64,000 bases of DNA, taken from the NCBI GenBank assembly GCA_965221485.1, contig OZ244893.1:3286001-3350000 (forward strand). Direction: 5' to 3'. Positions 61,675 through 64,000 of this stretch are shown here, one piece after another; the stretch's first letter is position 1; each line of letters opens with the position of its first letter. Made by a program: the position numbers and the translations under genes. The notes below the pieces were generated by a model that had not been told where the DNA came from, did not search any database, and saw only the letters and a program-made list of their open reading frames with translations. Origin of the DNA: JAJEBT01 sp965221485 (lineage in GTDB: Bacteria; Pseudomonadota; Alphaproteobacteria; MPNO01; UBA830).

Positions 61675-62082
61675 ATGGTTGACAAGATTGCCAAGTCGGA
61701 AGAGGAGTGGCGGGCCTGCCTGTCGGACGAAGAGTTTCATGTCTTGCGGCAACATGGAACCGAACGCCCTTTCTCCGGCCGTTACAATGATTGCAAGGAG
61801 ACAGGAGTCTATGTCTGCTCGGGTTGCGGTCATCCGCTGTTTTCTTCTGCCCACAAGTTCGATTCCGGAACCGGATGGCCGAGCTTTTACCAGCCGGTTT
61901 CCGATGATGCCGTTGGAACGCGGTCGGACTGGTCGCTCCTGATGCGCAGGACCGAGGTTCATTGTGCCCGTTGTGAGGGGCATCTCGGTCATGTTTTCCC
62001 GGACGGCCCCATGCCGACCGGCAGGCGGTACTGCATGAACTCGGTTTCGCTGAAGCTGGAGCCTGATAACGGAGACGAATAG
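61675..62082 (+). CDS. msrB: Methionine-R-sulfoxide reductase
   Basis: 135-residue MsrB that reduces methionine-R-sulfoxide. Zinc ligands are Cys48, Cys51, Cys97 and Cys100, and the catalytic Cys is Cys120 in RRYCMNSVSL. Other family features are SGTGWPSFYQP and GHLGHVFPDGP. The ATG at 61675 has GGGAGAG upstream. Stands between the ODP gene (37 bases) and the DAHP synthase gene (148 bases). The resolving Cys of some members cannot be assigned. Confidence 0.96.
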   Translation: MVDKIAKSEEEWRACLSDEEFHVLRQHGTERPFSGRYNDCKETGVYVCSGCGHPLFSSAHKFDSGTGWPSFYQPVSDDAVGTRSDWSLLMRRTEVHCARCEGHLGHVFPDGPMPTGRRYCMNSVSLKLEPDNGDE

Positions 62083-62230
62083 GGTTCCAGGAGTATTTGC
62101 GCGGTTCGTCGGACGAGCCTGATCCGGCGAAATGTGAATGTCCGCCGGCCCTGTGGCCGGTTTTTGTGGTATTTGGACATCAAACGGCGTAATAGGCGTC
62201 GAATTTTGCCAACAATGGAGGAGCGTGACG

Positions 62231-63613
62231 ATGCTGGGGAATTGGTCCCCCGAGAGCTGGCGTGCCAAACCGATCGTCCAGGTGCCGGAATACCCGGATC
62301 CCGACAAGCTGCAGGCGGCGGAAAACCAGATTCGCTCCTATCCACCGCTGGTGTTTGCCGGCGAAACCCGGCGTCTGCGGGAACAGCTTGCCGCCGCGGG
62401 TGAGGGCCGCGCGTTCCTTCTCCAGGGCGGCGACTGTGCCGAGAGTTTCGCCGAGTTCCATCCCAACAATATTCGCGACATGTTCCGCGTGATCTTGCAG
62501 ATGGCCGTTGTTCTGACGTTCGCGTCGGGGAAACCCGTCATCAAGGTGGGGCGTCTGGCGGGGCAATTCGCGAAACCCCGGTCTTCTGACATGGAGAGCC
62601 AGAATGACGTGACCTTGCCCAGCTATCGCGGCGACATGATCAATGGCATTGCCTTTGATACCGTAAGCCGCAGGCCGGCACCGGAACGCATGGTTCAGGC
62701 CTACAACCAGTCGGCGGCTACACTCAACCTGTTGCGGGCATTTGCACAGGGCGGTTACGCCAACCTTCACGAGGTGCATCGCTGGAATCTGGAGTTTGTG
62801 GCCAGTGGTGCCGCGGAACGCTATCGCGCTCTTGCTGACCGGATTGATGAGGCGATCAGCTTCATGGAGGCTTGCGGTCTCACGGCGGAAGCGACGCCCC
62901 AACTGAGAGAAACAGACTTCTATACCAGCCATGAAGCGCTGCTTCTGGGTTATGAGGAGGCCCTTACGCGGGTCGATTCCATGACCGGCGCCTGGTACGA
63001 CCTGTCGGCTCATCTCGTCTGGATCGGTGACAGGACCCGGCAACCCGATGGCGCCCATGTCGAATTCATGCGGGGCATTTCCAACCCCATTGGCCTCAAG
63101 ACGGGGCCGACGCAGACTGTGGAGGAACTTCTTCGGCTGATCGATATCCTCAATCCTGACAATGAACCCGGTCGACTGGTGCTGATCAGCAGAATGGGAG
63201 CGGACGGGATTGCGAGGCGGCTCCCGTCACTGGTTCGGGCTGTAAAGCGTGAGGGTCGCAAGGTTGTCTGGACCTGCGATCCCATGCATGGAAATACGAT
63301 CAAGAGCCGAAGCGGATACAAGACACGGCCTTTCTCGCAGATCCTGAGCGAAGTGCAGGGCTTCTTCTCGGTCCACGAGGCCGAGGGGACCCACGCCGGT
63401 GGTATCCATGTGGAGCTGACCGGCCAGAATGTGACCGAATGCACGGGAGGTGCCCAGGCGATTACCGATGACAGTCTGTCGGATCGGTATCATACCCATT
63501 GCGATCCAAGGCTTAATCCCGCGCAATCACTGGAACTGGCCTTTCTCGTCGGCGAACTCCTCAAGGCGCAGCGCGAGCGTGACAATGGCCGGACTCGAGA
63601 GGCTGCGGCCTGA
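62231..63613 (+). CDS. Class II 3-deoxy-7-phosphoheptulonate synthase (DAHP synthase)
   Basis: 460-residue plant-type class II DAHP synthase, first step of aromatic amino acid synthesis. Features include LLQGGDCAESFAEF with the metal Cys69, GRLAGQFAKPRS, FNYxx-like substrate loops, GTHAGGIHVELTGQNVTEC with metal His and Glu, and CDPRLNPAQSLELAF. The ATG at 62231 has GGAGG upstream; the frame is open further up but unlike the family. Cytoplasmic. It is followed by the NadE gene 29 bases downstream. Confidence 0.96.
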   Translation: MLGNWSPESWRAKPIVQVPEYPDPDKLQAAENQIRSYPPLVFAGETRRLREQLAAAGEGRAFLLQGGDCAESFAEFHPNNIRDMFRVILQMAVVLTFASGKPVIKVGRLAGQFAKPRSSDMESQNDVTLPSYRGDMINGIAFDTVSRRPAPERMVQAYNQSAATLNLLRAFAQGGYANLHEVHRWNLEFVASGAAERYRALADRIDEAISFMEACGLTAEATPQLRETDFYTSHEALLLGYEEALTRVDSMTGAWYDLSAHLVWIGDRTRQPDGAHVEFMRGISNPIGLKTGPTQTVEELLRLIDILNPDNEPGRLVLISRMGADGIARRLPSLVRAVKREGRKVVWTCDPMHGNTIKSRSGYKTRPFSQILSEVQGFFSVHEAEGTHAGGIHVELTGQNVTECTGGAQAITDDSLSDRYHTHCDPRLNPAQSLELAFLVGELLKAQRERDNGRTREAAA

Positions 63614-63642
63614 TCCTGCAGCGGAATCCGCTTCGTCCGATC

Positions 63643-64000
63643 ATGACTGACAAGCTCACTATCGCTCTGGCCCAGCTCAACCCGACCGTCGGCGATGTGA
63701 CCGGCAATCTGGAGAAGGTGCGCGAGGCGCGTAAGCAGGCGACGGAACTCGGGGCCGATCTGATGGTTACGAGTGAGCTGGTTGTTTCGGGATATCCGCC
63801 CGAGGATCTGGTTCTGAGGCCGGTCCTGCAGGAAACGATTGCCCGCGAGGTTGGCCGCCTTGCTGCCGAAACCGATAGCGGACCGGGGCTTTTGCTGGGA
63901 ACGCCCTGGACCCGGGAAGGAAAACTCTACAATGCCGTGCTGCTGCTCGACGGAGGCAGGATAGCGGCCATGCGCTTCAAGCACGATCTGCCGAATTACA
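63643..64000 (+). CDS. nadE: Glutamine-dependent NAD+ synthetase, N-terminal part (3' partial)
   Basis: First 119 residues of a glutamine-dependent NAD synthetase. The visible part is the nitrilase-like glutaminase domain: MTDKLTIALAQLNPTVGD, the TSELVVSGYPPEDL segment with catalytic Glu45, and FKHDLPNY with Lys113. The catalytic Cys and the synthetase domain lie beyond the window. It begins 29 bases after the DAHP synthase stop on the same strand, so co-transcription is plausible. Confidence 0.93.
   Translation, partial: MTDKLTIALAQLNPTVGDVTGNLEKVREARKQATELGADLMVTSELVVSGYPPEDLVLRPVLQETIAREVGRLAAETDSGPGLLLGTPWTREGKLYNAVLLLDGGRIAAMRFKHDLPNY

Overview
The window reads as a chromosomal stretch of a high-GC, Gram-negative, probably alphaproteobacterial heterotroph. 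The grounds are the codon usage, the elongator tRNA-Met, the periplasmic-receptor transporters, the class II DAHP synthase next to a glutamine-dependent NAD synthetase, and the many short-chain dehydrogenases, Rieske oxygenases and luciferase-like monooxygenases. It is almost wholly accessory catabolism and uptake; ordinary housekeeping genes appear only near the right end. No phage, insertion sequence or CRISPR array was seen.

Layout: (1) 1-4365: end of an oligopeptide-type ABC ATPase, an SDR lacking its catalytic Tyr, a dienelactone hydrolase/SnoaL fusion and a class I PPK2. (2) 4724-13466: a five-gene minus-strand operon (two SDRs, Rieske oxygenase, alpha/beta hydrolase, luciferase-like monooxygenase) divergent from a TAXI-type TRAP receptor and its fused permease. 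(3) 13467-15071: a small decayed island with an orphan HigA-like antitoxin and an NYN-nuclease pseudogene, bracketed by repeats. (4) 15072-22483: TctC-TctB-TctA, a DUF3604 protein and an Old-Yellow-Enzyme-type iron-sulfur flavoprotein. (5) 22518-25613: a second tripartite tricarboxylate system in which TctA and TctB are one polypeptide. (6) tRNA-Met at 26001-26077. (7) 26639-30762: GMC oxidoreductase, two-domain VOC protein and luciferase-like monooxygenase. (8) 30874-33758: carotenoid-cleavage-type oxygenase with a DUF2141 protein, divergent from a membrane LytTR regulator. (9) 33712-38912: a complete branched-chain-amino-acid-type ABC system. (10) 39104-43284: MFS transporter and a glutamine-synthetase-like ligase translationally coupled to a Rieske oxygenase. 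(11) 43586-46018: lone VOC protein and an AAA/DUF4143 ATPase. (12) 46604-54793: one long minus-strand catabolic array: 3-hydroxyanthranilate-dioxygenase-like protein, RidA, MBL hydrolase, Rieske alpha and beta subunits, enoyl-CoA hydratase, hydrolase, SCP2-like protein, hydrolase and glutathione-dependent formaldehyde dehydrogenase. (13) 55507-64000: ketopantoate reductase, YbdK-type ligase, DUF6064 protein, exported aldo/keto reductase, class II aldolase with a di-iron MBL protein, MsrB, class II DAHP synthase and the start of NadE.

The best candidates for undescribed biology are the two amine-linked aromatic modules. One joins a gamma-glutamyl ligase to a Rieske oxygenase, recalling aniline degradation. 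The other combines a 3-HAO-like ring-cleavage enzyme and RidA with a Rieske oxygenase and ends in FrmA, recalling the 2-aminomuconate route but without its usual decarboxylase and semialdehyde dehydrogenase. A regulatory theme also recurs: at three of the four receptor/permease junctions a strong GC hairpin lies just after the receptor stop codon. All substrates are inferences; none can be read from the sequence.
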